Shown here one piece after another: positions 16,972-26,281 of a stretch of DNA of 64,000 bases. Every line of letters starts with the position of its first letter. Position 1 is the first letter of the stretch. The DNA is taken from contig NZ_CP029187.1 of the NCBI RefSeq assembly GCF_003097535.1, positions 744,001 to 808,000 of the forward strand, in the 5' to 3' direction. The translations under genes were made by a program, and so were the position numbers. The stretch comes from Flavobacterium pallidum (GTDB taxonomy: Bacteria > Bacteroidota > Bacteroidia > Flavobacteriales > Flavobacteriaceae). Under the pieces are notes generated by a model. It saw only the letters and a list, made by a program, of their open reading frames with translations, ran no database searches and was not told where the DNA came from.

Positions 16972-17019
16972 TGCCTGCAAACGAAAACGTTTTCTTAAAA
17001 CGTTAATAATCTAATAATC

Positions 17020-18363
17020 ATGTCACAAAGTATTCAAGCATTTGTAGATGCAGTAGCAAAAAACAACCCGAACGAGCCGGAATTCATGCAGGCAGTACAC
17101 GAAGTTGCTGAAACCGTAATCCCATTTATCGAAGAAAATAAAAAATACCAGGGCAAAATGCTCCTGGAAAGAATGGTGGAAGCCGAGCGCATCATCACCT
17201 TCCGTGTAGTATGGACAGACGACGCCGGAAACACACAGGTAAACCGTGGTTACAGGATCCAGATGAACTCTGCCATCGGGCCATACAAAGGAGGAATCCG
17301 TTTCCACCCTTCCGTAAACCTTTCCATTTTGAAATTCCTTGCTTTTGAGCAGACTTTCAAGAACAGCCTTACGACATTGCCTATGGGTGGTGGAAAAGGT
17401 GGTGCAAATTTCGACCCTAAAGGAAAATCTGATAACGAAATCATGCGTTTCTGCCAGGCTTTCATGACCGAATTGTCTAAGCATATCGGCGCTGATACCG
17501 ATGTACCTGCCGGAGATATCGGTGTTGGTGGACGCGAGGTTGGTTATATGTTCGGCCAATACAAAAGATTAAGAAATGAGTTTACAGGCGTTTTGACCGG
17601 AAAAGGAATCACTTTCGGCGGTTCATTGATCCGTCCTGAAGCCACAGGTTACGGCGATGTGTATTTTGCACAGGCGATGCTTGAAACCAAAGGCGACAGC
17701 TTCAAAGGAAAAATCGTAGTCGTTTCAGGCTCTGGAAACGTAGCACAATACGCTGCTGAAAAAGCAACGGAATTAGGTGGAAAAGTAGTAACGCTTTCTG
17801 ATTCTGCAGGATACATTTATGATGCTGACGGAATTGATGCTGAGAAACTGGCCCACGTTATGCAGATCAAAAACGTAGATTACGCCCGTATTTCAGAATA
17901 CGTGAAAAAATATCCGAATGCAAAATATGTAGCCGGAAAACGCCCTTGGGAAGTAAAATGTGATGTGGCCCTGCCTTGTGCAACACAAAACGAACTGAAT
18001 GAGGAAGAAGCAAACCTGCTTGTTTCAAACGGTTGTATTTGTGTGGCTGAAGGAGCAAACATGCCTTCAACACCGGAAGCTGTAGCTGTATTCCAAAAAG
18101 CAAAAATCCTTTTCGCCCCAGGGAAAGCTTCCAATGCAGGTGGAGTAGCGACTTCAGGTCTTGAAATGTCACAAAACTCTTTGCGTTTGAGCTGGACTTC
18201 CCAGGAAGTGGACGAGAGATTGCACAACATTATGCTGAACATCCATTCTGCCTGTGTAAAGTATGGTGCTGATGGAAACGGTTATGTTGATTACGTAAAA
18301 GGCGCTAACATTGCCGGTTTCGTAAAAGTTGCCGATGCCATGCTGGCTCAGGGTGTGGTATAA
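17020..18363 (+). CDS. gdhA: NADP-type glutamate dehydrogenase
   Basis: Interconverts 2-oxoglutarate plus ammonia and glutamate. At 447 residues it is the length of the hexameric, usually NADPH-dependent class. The catalytic region reads PMGGGKGGANFDPKGKSD, with the active lysine in GGGKGG, and the substrate-binding segment GPYKGGIRFHPSVN precedes it. The dinucleotide-binding fold is seen as VVVSGSGNVAQYAAEK. It is monocistronic: a -7 element lies upstream and a terminator at 18386. The codon use is visibly enriched in AAA/GAA/GTA, as expected for a highly expressed gene. Confidence 0.97.
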   Translation: MSQSIQAFVDAVAKNNPNEPEFMQAVHEVAETVIPFIEENKKYQGKMLLERMVEAERIITFRVVWTDDAGNTQVNRGYRIQMNSAIGPYKGGIRFHPSVNLSILKFLAFEQTFKNSLTTLPMGGGKGGANFDPKGKSDNEIMRFCQAFMTELSKHIGADTDVPAGDIGVGGREVGYMFGQYKRLRNEFTGVLTGKGITFGGSLIRPEATGYGDVYFAQAMLETKGDSFKGKIVVVSGSGNVAQYAAEKATELGGKVVTLSDSAGYIYDADGIDAEKLAHVMQIKNVDYARISEYVKKYPNAKYVAGKRPWEVKCDVALPCATQNELNEEEANLLVSNGCICVAEGANMPSTPEAVAVFQKAKILFAPGKASNAGGVATSGLEMSQNSLRLSWTSQEVDERLHNIMLNIHSACVKYGADGNGYVDYVKGANIAGFVKVADAMLAQGVV

Positions 18364-18385
18364 TCCAAATCCGTATAAATAAATC

Positions 18386-18413
18386 AAGCCTTCCGGTTTC
18401 GGGAGGCTTTTTT
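18386..18413 (+). terminator. Intrinsic terminator after gdhA
   Basis: AAGCCTTCC (18386-18394) pairs with GGGAGGCTT (18401-18409) with one T-G pair, then a T-run. Confidence 0.88.
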
Positions 18414-18478
18414 ATTTCCGCCGATATGAAAACCCGCATAATTGCGTTTTGTATATTTGCGTCACTTAAAAGCCTGAA

Positions 18479-20785
18479 ATGAAATATTTTTTCATACTTA
18501 CCTTTTCCGTTTTTTTTACCACTTTTGGTTTTGCTCAAAACGACCAGCTTTGGAAAGGGTATTTTTCATATACTTCCATTAAGGACCTTGCTTCTTCACC
18601 AAACCGGATTTATGCGGCTTCTGAAAACAGCATCTTCTCAAAAAATATAGCGACGAATGAACTGAAGACCGTTAATACCATCGACGGTCTTCCCAGTGAA
18701 AACATTTCCGGAATTTACCACACCAATACGTTTAACAAAACGCTGATCGGGTATGAAAGCGGGTTGATGGTTGTCATCAATGATGCTGATGGAAGCATTC
18801 TTAAAGTGGTCGACATATTAAATAAGCAATTGCCCCCAAACATCAAGAAGATCAACCATTTTATGGAGTTTGAAAGCATCGTGTATATTTCCTGTGATTT
18901 TGGGATCGTGCAATATAACCTGAGTACGCTTCAATTTGGTGACACGTATTTCATCGGTGATAACGGGACCGAAATCATCATCAGCCAAACCGCTGTATTT
19001 GATGGTAAAATCTATGCCGCCACAAGGGATTACGGCATCCGCAGGGCCGACATCAACAATCCGAACCTGAACGACTTCAGCCAATGGACCACCATCACCG
19101 GAAATGGCTGGGCAGGAATCGAGGCTTTTGGCGACGACCTTTTTATGGTGACCAATACAGGAGAATTGAAACGCTACCAGAACGGCGCGTTTTCAAATAT
19201 TGCCATTTTACCTGAACCGCCGAAAGACATGCGCAGTGAAGGCAGCAGGCTGCTCGTTACGACGGCCACCCATGTTTTTATATATAATGAAAATTATGCG
19301 CTTGAGCGCAACCTGCAGGCAGTTGAAATAGACGTTGTCAACTTGAGATTTACCTGTGCAGCCATAGTTGGAAATGGTTTATATCTCGGAACCGAGTCCA
19401 ACGGTGTGTATGCTACAGGGTTTACCGCAGGCGGCGCATTCCAGAATGTAACCCCTAACGGTCCTGTCCGGAATAATATCTTCGCCATTACTGCCACGAC
19501 TGAAAACCTTTGGGCCGCTTATGGCGATTATACTGCCGATTACAACCCATACCCGCTGGATTATTATGGCGTGAGTAAATTTTCCCCGAACGGCTGGCTC
19601 AACATTCCTTATGAAACCATTCACGACGCTATCGGCCGGGATGTCGTTTCGATGGTCCGTGTTACAGCCAATCCCGCAGATGAAAATCAGGTATTTTTCA
19701 GCTCATTCCACTCGGGCCTGCTGAAATTCCAGAACGATGAACCCGTCGCACTATACAATCAAACCAATACCACGAATGGCCCGGAAGGTCCTCCAGGTGA
19801 TGCCACTTACCGCGTTGATGGAGCCGCTTTTGACCAATCCGGCAACTTATGGGTAACCAATAGCATTGTCCGAAACGGACTCAAGGTATTGCGCGCCGGT
19901 GGTGGCTGGCAGTCTTTTGACCTTCAGGGACTTTATGACAATGTCTTAAAACTCAACATAGGCAGGCTTGTCATCGATAAAAACGGCACGAAATGGATGC
20001 CTACCCGCGACGATGGGCTGATTGCGTTTAACGAGAACGGTAACATCGGCAAATCAATCAAATCAGGTCCAGATACCGGAAACCTTCCCATCGACAACGT
20101 GCGTGTAGCTACGATTGATAATCGCAACCAGCTCTGGATCGGGACGACGACGGGGCTTCGCGTATTATCAAGCGTGGACAGCTTTTCAGGAGACACACAA
20201 ATGACCACGCGTCCTATCGTCATCCAGGAAATTATCGACGGACAGCCGGTCAATATCGAACTGATGTCCGGCCAGTTTATTACAGACATTGTAGTGGACG
20301 GAGGCAATAATAAATGGATCGGTACCGCAGATGCCGGCGTTTTTCATTTTTCCTCCAATGGCGAAGATGTGCTGCATATCTTCAACAGCAGCAATTCCCC
20401 GTTACCAAGTAATTCCATCAACGATATTGAAATCAATAAAACTACCGGCGAAGTGTTCTTTGCCACAAGTAAAGGTTTGGTTTCTTATAAAGGCACTGCC
20501 ATTTCCGCGAGCGACGATCTGAAAAATGTATTGGTATACCCGAATCCGGTGCGCCCTGAATATACCGGTACCGTAAAAATCACGGGGCTCACGGACAAAG
20601 CCACCATCAAGATCACTGATATTGAAGGCAGCCTGGTTTATGAAGTCGTTTCAGAAGGCGGCTCGATAGAATGGGACACGCGCGCTTTTGGGAAATACAA
20701 CGTCGCTTCCGGAGTGTATATGATTTTCATTTCGACCCAGGACGGGATGTTGACGACGGTGAAAAAAGTGATGATCGTGAGATAG
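18479..20785 (+). CDS. porZ: PorZ-like T9SS protein with beta-propellers and C-terminal sorting-type domain
   Basis: Exported 768-residue protein. A signal peptide (KYFFILTFSVFFTTFGFAQ) is followed by about 650 residues of repeated propeller blades, with motifs such as NRIYAASENSIF, DNRNQLWIGTTTGLRVL and GGNNKWIGTADAGVFHF, the pattern of two-component-regulator propellers. The last 80 residues form a T9SS-type domain (VLVYPNPVRPEYTG ... GVYMIF). Length, architecture and a position upstream of recO fit PorZ, the surface component of the T9SS attachment complex that handles anionic LPS in Porphyromonas. An alternative is a different secreted propeller protein. A TATATTTG -7 element lies at 18452-18459. 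Confidence 0.78.
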   Translation: MKYFFILTFSVFFTTFGFAQNDQLWKGYFSYTSIKDLASSPNRIYAASENSIFSKNIATNELKTVNTIDGLPSENISGIYHTNTFNKTLIGYESGLMVVINDADGSILKVVDILNKQLPPNIKKINHFMEFESIVYISCDFGIVQYNLSTLQFGDTYFIGDNGTEIIISQTAVFDGKIYAATRDYGIRRADINNPNLNDFSQWTTITGNGWAGIEAFGDDLFMVTNTGELKRYQNGAFSNIAILPEPPKDMRSEGSRLLVTTATHVFIYNENYALERNLQAVEIDVVNLRFTCAAIVGNGLYLGTESNGVYATGFTAGGAFQNVTPNGPVRNNIFAITATTENLWAAYGDYTADYNPYPLDYYGVSKFSPNGWLNIPYETIHDAIGRDVVSMVRVTANPADENQVFFSSFHSGLLKFQNDEPVALYNQTNTTNGPEGPPGDATYRVDGAAFDQSGNLWVTNSIVRNGLKVLRAGGGWQSFDLQGLYDNVLKLNIGRLVIDKNGTKWMPTRDDGLIAFNENGNIGKSIKSGPDTGNLPIDNVRVATIDNRNQLWIGTTTGLRVLSSVDSFSGDTQMTTRPIVIQEIIDGQPVNIELMSGQFITDIVVDGGNNKWIGTADAGVFHFSSNGEDVLHIFNSSNSPLPSNSINDIEINKTTGEVFFATSKGLVSYKGTAISASDDLKNVLVYPNPVRPEYTGTVKITGLTDKATIKITDIEGSLVYEVVSEGGSIEWDTRAFGKYNVASGVYMIFISTQDGMLTTVKKVMIVR

Positions 20786-20852
20786 GTGCAGGGTACAAGG
20801 TGCAGATAAATGCTGCCAAAAACCTGAACCCTGAACCCCAAACCTTGGACCC

Positions 20853-21566
20853 ATGAATGTTAAGACCCGCGCCATCGTCATTTCCACCATCAAATACCAG
20901 GACAAAAACCTGATCGTGAAATGTTTTACGGAATCAGACGGGTTGAAATCTTATTTTGTGCGCTCGGCTTTTTCTGCGGCAAAAAACACCCAGAAGATTG
21001 CGTATTTCCAACCGATGACCATTTTGGAAATCGAAGCTTCCCATAAAAATAAAGGTACGCTGGAACACTTCCGGGAAGTCAGGCTGGCGTTGCATTATCA
21101 TTCCATTCCGATGGATATTGCCAAAAGCACGATCACCCTGTTTATTGCCGAAATGCTGCACCATGCGATCCACGAAGAGGAAAAGAACGAAGCCTTCTTT
21201 AGTTTTTTACTCACGGCGATGGAATGGCTTGACAACCATAACGACACTGCAAATTTCCATTTAATCCTGCTCCTGGAAATCACCAAATTCCTCGGGTTTT
21301 ATCCTGATATTTCCCAGATCAGCCTGCCTTTTTTTGATATTGCCGAAGGGAACTTTACCGGTTTTACGTCTGTAAATGCGCTTACAGAAAGTGAATCCGC
21401 TTCGTTAAAAAAACTCATCAGCCTGCGCTTCAGCGACAGCCAAAAGGCCTTCCATGTTTCCGAAAGGCAAACATTATTGCGCATTCTTGTCGACTATTAC
21501 AGCCTGCATCTTGATGGGTTTAAGAAACCGAAGTCTTTGGAAGTTCTAAGGGCCGTTTTTTCCTGA
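20853..21566 (+). CDS. recO: DNA repair protein RecO
   Basis: Recombination mediator that loads RecA with RecR, 237 residues. The N-terminal OB-fold has VKTRAIVISTIKYQDKNLIV and the segment SYFVRSAFSAAKN. The helical remainder includes a typical LLILLEITKFLGFYPD-like stretch near residues 140-155. The zinc-finger cysteines present in some RecO proteins are absent. The 67-base spacer after porZ is made of GGTGCAG and CCTGAACC words, and the 3' end is followed by a copy of the dispersed hairpin repeat at 21575. Confidence 0.93.
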   Translation: MNVKTRAIVISTIKYQDKNLIVKCFTESDGLKSYFVRSAFSAAKNTQKIAYFQPMTILEIEASHKNKGTLEHFREVRLALHYHSIPMDIAKSTITLFIAEMLHHAIHEEEKNEAFFSFLLTAMEWLDNHNDTANFHLILLLEITKFLGFYPDISQISLPFFDIAEGNFTGFTSVNALTESESASLKKLISLRFSDSQKAFHVSERQTLLRILVDYYSLHLDGFKKPKSLEVLRAVFS

Positions 21567-21574
21567 TTTCTATG

Positions 21575-21648
21575 GCGCGCCCTGCGGGCCGGGCTCTCCG
21601 CGGTGCACGGCACCTTGCTGCGATCCCTCGCGCGATGCCGCTTCCAAT
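21575..21648 (+). repeat. Dispersed hairpin repeat, copy A
   Basis: Contains CCCTGCGGGCCGGGCT, CTCCGC, a short stem (GGTGC/GCACC at 21604-21614) and GATGCCGCTTCCA at the end. The conserved arms match copy C at 42760 and, more loosely, copy B at 34186, while the central stem differs. It lies in the recO-ileS spacer, where GC content is visibly above the surroundings. Confidence 0.75.
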
Positions 21649-21766
21649 TTCCGTAAAACCTAAACCTGACGTAAATTCTCCGGACTTTCCAACTTTCTGA
21701 CTTTCGACTTTCGACTATTCGCGGAAATCACTACTTTCGCAGATTGATTTTACAAAACGATTGAAA

Positions 21767-24700
21767 ATGAGTACGAAATTTACGGAATACAAAGGACTGG
21801 ACCTGCCCACAGTGGCCTCGGAAGTCCTTGATTTCTGGAAGAAAGAGAACATATTTGAAAAGAGCGTCACGACACGCGAGGGGAACGAACCGTTCGTGTT
21901 TTTTGAGGGCCCGCCGTCTGCAAACGGACTGCCGGGAATCCACCACGTGATGGCGCGTGCGATCAAGGACATCTTCTGCCGCTATAAAACACAGAAAGGA
22001 TATCAGGTAAAACGCAAGGCGGGCTGGGATACGCACGGTTTGCCGGTAGAACTGGGCACCGAAAAAGAGCTTGGAATCACCAAAGAAGATATCGGGAAAA
22101 AGATCTCGATCGAAGAATATAACGAAGCCTGCAAACGCACGGTAATGCGTTACACCGACGTGTGGAACGACCTGACCGAAAAAATGGGCTACTGGGTCGA
22201 TATGGAAGATCCATATGTCACCTACAAATCCAAATACATGGAGTCGGTTTGGTGGCTGTTGAAGCAGATCTACGACAAAGGATTGATGTATAAGGGTTAC
22301 ACGATCCAGCCGTATTCCCCTAAATCCGGAACGGGCTTGTCTTCACACGAGGTTAATCAGCCGGGCGCTTACCGCGATGTGACCGATACGACGATCGTGG
22401 CACAGTTTAAGACCAAACCGGAAACGCTGCCTGCCTTTTTACAGGGATTTGGCGATGTACACATTTTAGCCTGGACGACCACGCCATGGACTTTGCCTTC
22501 AAACACGGCCTTGACGGTGGGGCCGGAGATTGACTATGTGTTGGTAAAGACTTTCAACCAATATACTTTTGAGCCGGTAAATGATGTTCTGGCAAAGAAT
22601 TTAGTCGGAAAACAATTCGGGAAAGGATTTTTCGAGACTATCGAAGCTGCTGATTTCGACAATTATAAAGCAGGAGACAAACAGATTCCGTATACAATCC
22701 TGGCCGAAGCCAAAGGAAAAGACCTTGTCGGCATCCGCTACGAGCAATTATTGCCATTTGTATTGCCATACCAAAATCCTGAAAACGCCTTCCGTGTAAT
22801 TTCCGGAGATTTCGTAACCACAGAAGACGGAACCGGAATCGTACATACCGCGCCAACTTTTGGTGCCGATGATGCGAAAGTAGCCAAGGAAGCCACACCG
22901 GAAGTGCCGCCAATGCTCGTTTTGGACGAATACGGAACGCCGATCCCGTTAGTTGATTTACAGGGGAAATTCACTTCTCATGTTGGGCCCTACGCCGGAA
23001 AATATGTGAAGAACGAATATTACGAGGCCGGTACGGCACCTGAAAGATCCGTCGATGTTGAACTCGCAATCCAGTTAAAAGAAGAGAATAAAGCCTTTAA
23101 GGTTGAGAAATACGTACACAGTTATCCGCACTCGTGGAGAACCGATGAACCACTTTTGTATTATCCTTTGGATTCATGGTTCATCAAGATCACCGAAGTT
23201 CGCGACCGCATGTTCGACCTTAACGATACGATAAACTGGAAACCGAAAGCGACCGGTGAAGGCCGTTTCGGGAACTGGCTTAAAAATGCCAACGACTGGA
23301 ACCTATCGCGCTCAAGATACTGGGGAATTCCTTTGCCGATTTGGCGTACGGAAGACAAACAGGAAGAAATCCTGATCGGTTCAGTCGAAGAATTGTACCA
23401 CGAAATTGAAAAATCGATCGCTGCAGGCATCCAGAAGCAAAATCCATTCAAAGGTTTTGAAATCGGCAATATGTCTGAAGCCAATTATGACTTGGTTGAC
23501 CTGCACAAAAATGTAGTTGACGCCATTACGCTTGTTTCGCCTTCAGGAAAACCGATGACGCGTGAAACGGATTTGATCGACGTTTGGTTCGATTCGGGTG
23601 CCATGCCTTATGCACAATGGCATTATCCATTTGAGAATAGTGATAAAATCGACCAAAATAAAGACTTTCCTGCTGATTTTATTGCGGAAGGCGTTGACCA
23701 GACACGTGGTTGGTTTTATACACTGCACGCTATCGGAACTTTGGTCTTTGACAAGGTCGCTTATAAAAATGTGGTTTCCAACGGACTGGTTTTGGACAAA
23801 AACGGCCAGAAAATGTCGAAACGCCTCGGCAATGCGACAGATCCTTTCGAAACCATCAAAGAATACGGCCCGGATGCCACGCGTTGGTACATGATCTCGA
23901 ATGCGAATCCTTGGGACAATTTGAAATTTGACATTGAAGGCATTGCGGAAGTACGACGCAAATTCTTCGGTACCTTATACAATACGTATTCGTTCTTCTC
24001 CTTGTATGCGAACATCGACGGATTCACTTATGCGGAAGCGGAAATCCCGCTGCATGAAAGACCGGAAATCGACCAATGGATCATTTCGGAACTGAATACC
24101 TTAATAAAAGATGTTGATGGTTTTTATGCCGATTACGAACCGACGAAAGCCTCACGTGCAATTTCTGATTTCGTACAGGAAAACCTGAGCAACTGGTATG
24201 TGCGTTTGTGCCGCCGCAGGTTCTGGAAAGGCGAGTACGCGCAGGATAAGATTGCGGCATACCAAACGTTATTTACCTGTTTGATTTCGGTGGCAAAACT
24301 GGGCGCGCCCATCGCGCCGTTCTTCATGGACAAGCTTTACATCGATTTGACAAAAGCCACTGGAAACGAGAATTTTGAGTCCGTACACCTGGCTGAATTC
24401 CCGCAATTCGTTGAAAACTTTGTTAATAAAACGTTAGAGAGTAAAATGCAGAAGGCGCAAACCATCTCTTCCTTGGTTTTGTCACTGCGTAAGAAGGAAA
24501 TGATCAAAGTGCGACAACCTTTAAAAAAGGTAATGATACCGGTACTTGACGCAAAACAAAAGGCGGAGATTGAGGCGATTTCAGACCTGATAAAAGCCGA
24601 GGTCAACGTTAAGGAAATCGAACTTCTCGATGATGCATCAGGTATTTTAGTGAAGCAGATCAAGCCAAATTTCAAGGCTTTAGGACCGCGCTTTGGAAAA

Positions 24701-25171
24701 GATATGGGATTGATTTCCAAAGAGATACAAGGATTTTCGCAGGAGCAGATTGCCCAATTGGATAAAGAAGGCAGCATCGCGCTTGTTATTTCGGGAAATA
24801 ATATAACTTTAACCTTAGAAGACGTAGAGATTACGTCCCAGGATATTGAAGGCTGGCTGGTGGCCCATGCAAACGGAATAACCGTGGCGCTGGACATCAC
24901 CATTACGCCGGAGCTGAAAAATGAAGGTATTGCAAGGGAGCTGGTAAACAGGATCCAGAACATCCGTAAAGATTCAGGTTTCGAGGTAACCGACAAGATC
25001 CAGGTGCAGATTGAGGCAGGAAACAGTATGTTGGAAGAAGCTGTTGAAGGAAATGTGGATTATATAAAATCTGAGACTTTAACCGAAACGATTGCCTTCA
25101 TGGAAAGTGTACCTTCGGGCACCGAAATAGAATTTGACGACATCAAAACAAAAATATTAATTTCAAAATAG
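21767..25171 (+). CDS. ileS: Isoleucine--tRNA ligase
   Basis: Charges tRNA-Ile. The ATG at 21767 gives 1134 residues; a TTG two codons upstream is less likely. The class I HIGH-type motif appears as GPPSANGLPGIHH near residues 47-59 and the KMSKS-type motif as KMSKRLGN near 683-690. Between them lies the editing domain, with TTPWTLPSN. The C-terminus has no obvious zinc-binding cysteine cluster, consistent with the long eukaryote-like IleRS class, which is often less sensitive to mupirocin. The next gene starts 8 bases after the stop, so they form an operon. Confidence 0.97.
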   Translation: MSTKFTEYKGLDLPTVASEVLDFWKKENIFEKSVTTREGNEPFVFFEGPPSANGLPGIHHVMARAIKDIFCRYKTQKGYQVKRKAGWDTHGLPVELGTEKELGITKEDIGKKISIEEYNEACKRTVMRYTDVWNDLTEKMGYWVDMEDPYVTYKSKYMESVWWLLKQIYDKGLMYKGYTIQPYSPKSGTGLSSHEVNQPGAYRDVTDTTIVAQFKTKPETLPAFLQGFGDVHILAWTTTPWTLPSNTALTVGPEIDYVLVKTFNQYTFEPVNDVLAKNLVGKQFGKGFFETIEAADFDNYKAGDKQIPYTILAEAKGKDLVGIRYEQLLPFVLPYQNPENAFRVISGDFVTTEDGTGIVHTAPTFGADDAKVAKEATPEVPPMLVLDEYGTPIPLVDLQGKFTSHVGPYAGKYVKNEYYEAGTAPERSVDVELAIQLKEENKAFKVEKYVHSYPHSWRTDEPLLYYPLDSWFIKITEVRDRMFDLNDTINWKPKATGEGRFGNWLKNANDWNLSRSRYWGIPLPIWRTEDKQEEILIGSVEELYHEIEKSIAAGIQKQNPFKGFEIGNMSEANYDLVDLHKNVVDAITLVSPSGKPMTRETDLIDVWFDSGAMPYAQWHYPFENSDKIDQNKDFPADFIAEGVDQTRGWFYTLHAIGTLVFDKVAYKNVVSNGLVLDKNGQKMSKRLGNATDPFETIKEYGPDATRWYMISNANPWDNLKFDIEGIAEVRRKFFGTLYNTYSFFSLYANIDGFTYAEAEIPLHERPEIDQWIISELNTLIKDVDGFYADYEPTKASRAISDFVQENLSNWYVRLCRRRFWKGEYAQDKIAAYQTLFTCLISVAKLGAPIAPFFMDKLYIDLTKATGNENFESVHLAEFPQFVENFVNKTLESKMQKAQTISSLVLSLRKKEMIKVRQPLKKVMIPVLDAKQKAEIEAISDLIKAEVNVKEIELLDDASGILVKQIKPNFKALGPRFGKDMGLISKEIQGFSQEQIAQLDKEGSIALVISGNNITLTLEDVEITSQDIEGWLVAHANGITVALDITITPELKNEGIARELVNRIQNIRKDSGFEVTDKIQVQIEAGNSMLEEAVEGNVDYIKSETLTETIAFMESVPSGTEIEFDDIKTKILISK

Positions 25172-25178
25172 AACAAAA

Positions 25179-25559
25179 ATGGTAGATGAAGTTGCACGAT
25201 ACTCTGACGCAGACCTGGCAGAGTTCAAAGAAATTATCCTAGGAAAGATACAAAAAGCACAATCAGACCTTGACCTGATCAAAAGTGCCTACATGAATGA
25301 CCTTAATAATGGTACAGACGATACTTCCCCAACATTCAAGGCATTTGAAGAAGGCAGCGAAACCATGTCGAAAGAAGCGAATTCACAGTTGGCCATCCGT
25401 CAGGAGAAGTTTATCCGTGATCTGAAAAACGCGCTTTTCCGTGTGGAAAACAAGACTTACGGGGTTTGTAAAGTGACCGGAAAACTCATTGGAAAGGAAC
25501 GCCTGAAAATCGTTCCGCATGCGACCATGAGTATCGAAGCCAAAAATTTACAGCGATAA
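25179..25559 (+). CDS. TraR/DksA-like protein without zinc-finger cysteines
   Basis: A 126-residue coiled-coil protein of the TraR/DksA family, which binds the RNA polymerase secondary channel. The coiled-coil hairpin covers residues 10-95 (DADLAEFKEIILGKIQKAQSDLDLI and LKNALFRVENKTYG). At the place of the zinc finger it reads YGVCKVTGKLIGKERLKIVPHAT, keeping one cysteine of the four. Zinc binding is therefore not expected. It lies 8 bases after ileS and before a hairpin at 25597, so it is co-transcribed with ileS. Confidence 0.9.
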   Translation: MVDEVARYSDADLAEFKEIILGKIQKAQSDLDLIKSAYMNDLNNGTDDTSPTFKAFEEGSETMSKEANSQLAIRQEKFIRDLKNALFRVENKTYGVCKVTGKLIGKERLKIVPHATMSIEAKNLQR

Positions 25560-25596
25560 TCGAAAAAAATTCCCAAAGTTTAGGGACAAAATTCCA

Positions 25597-25635
25597 AATT
25601 CCAAATTAAACCCTGGGATTTGGAATTTCTTTTTT
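25597..25635 (+). terminator. Terminator built from TTCCAAA words
   Basis: AATTCCAAAT (25597-25606) and ATTTGGAATT (25618-25627) form a perfect 10-bp stem followed by CTTTTTT. The left arm is one unit of a tandem ATTCCAA repeat, so the spacer's repeat words themselves create the terminator. Confidence 0.8.
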
Positions 25636-25653
25636 GGAATTTCCCTATTTTTG
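25620..25653 (+). promoter_or_regulatory. Possible lspA promoter
   Basis: TATTTTTG at 25646-25653 matches the -7 consensus, and TTG at 25620-25622 lies 23 bases upstream, the long end of the accepted range. The element overlaps the right arm of the preceding terminator. Confidence 0.5.
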
Positions 25654-25671
25654 CCCACTAAAATTTGCACA

Positions 25672-26268
25672 ATGTCCTTAAAAAGAGCCTATCTCATTAT
25701 TTTCCTGATACTTTTGGTAGATCAGATTTCAAAAATCTACATCAAGACGCATTTCCGCTTACAGGAAGAAGTCGAAGTTTTCAGTTGGTTCAAGATTTAT
25801 TTTATTGAGAATGAGGGCATGGCCTGGGGCACCAAGATTCCGGGCAATTACGGCAAACTGATCCTGACCCTGTTCCGTATTGCAGCCATAGGCGGTATCG
25901 GCTGGTGGCTGTGGAGCGCTGTGCAGAAACGCAGTTCCATTTACCTGGTGGTAGCCATCGCACTAATCTTTGCAGGTGCCACCGGAAACATCATTGATTC
26001 GATATTTTACGGCGTTATTTTCGACAGCAGTCATGGCAATGTAGCGACACTTTTCTCGCCACAGCCTTACGGCACTTTATTCCACGGAGATGTCGTCGAC
26101 ATGCTGTATTTCCCCTTCTTCACCGCAAGATGGCCTGAATGGGTCCCGGCAATTGGCGGACAGGAATTTAAATTCTTCAATGCCATCTTCAACATTGCCG
26201 ATATGGCGATTTCAACCGGGGTGGGGATTTTGATTGTGTTTAATAAGAAGGCTTTTCATAAACACTAA
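25672..26268 (+). CDS. lspA: Lipoprotein signal peptidase (signal peptidase II)
   Basis: Inner-membrane aspartyl protease that removes signal peptides from prolipoproteins. The ATG at 25672 gives 198 residues; seven codons upstream are open but lie in the promoter region. Four membrane helices are visible, the first LIIFLILLVDQISKIYI, with its conserved D and K. The catalytic aspartates are in AGATGNIIDSIFYG and FNIADMAIS. Compared with E. coli it carries an insertion of roughly 30 residues between the catalytic motifs, which is common in Bacteroidota. Likely substrates in this window include the lipoproteins at 13.9, 37.5, 42.1 and 61.1 kb. Confidence 0.96.
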   Translation: MSLKRAYLIIFLILLVDQISKIYIKTHFRLQEEVEVFSWFKIYFIENEGMAWGTKIPGNYGKLILTLFRIAAIGGIGWWLWSAVQKRSSIYLVVAIALIFAGATGNIIDSIFYGVIFDSSHGNVATLFSPQPYGTLFHGDVVDMLYFPFFTARWPEWVPAIGGQEFKFFNAIFNIADMAISTGVGILIVFNKKAFHKH

Positions 26269-26281
26269 TTAGAAAATGGGT

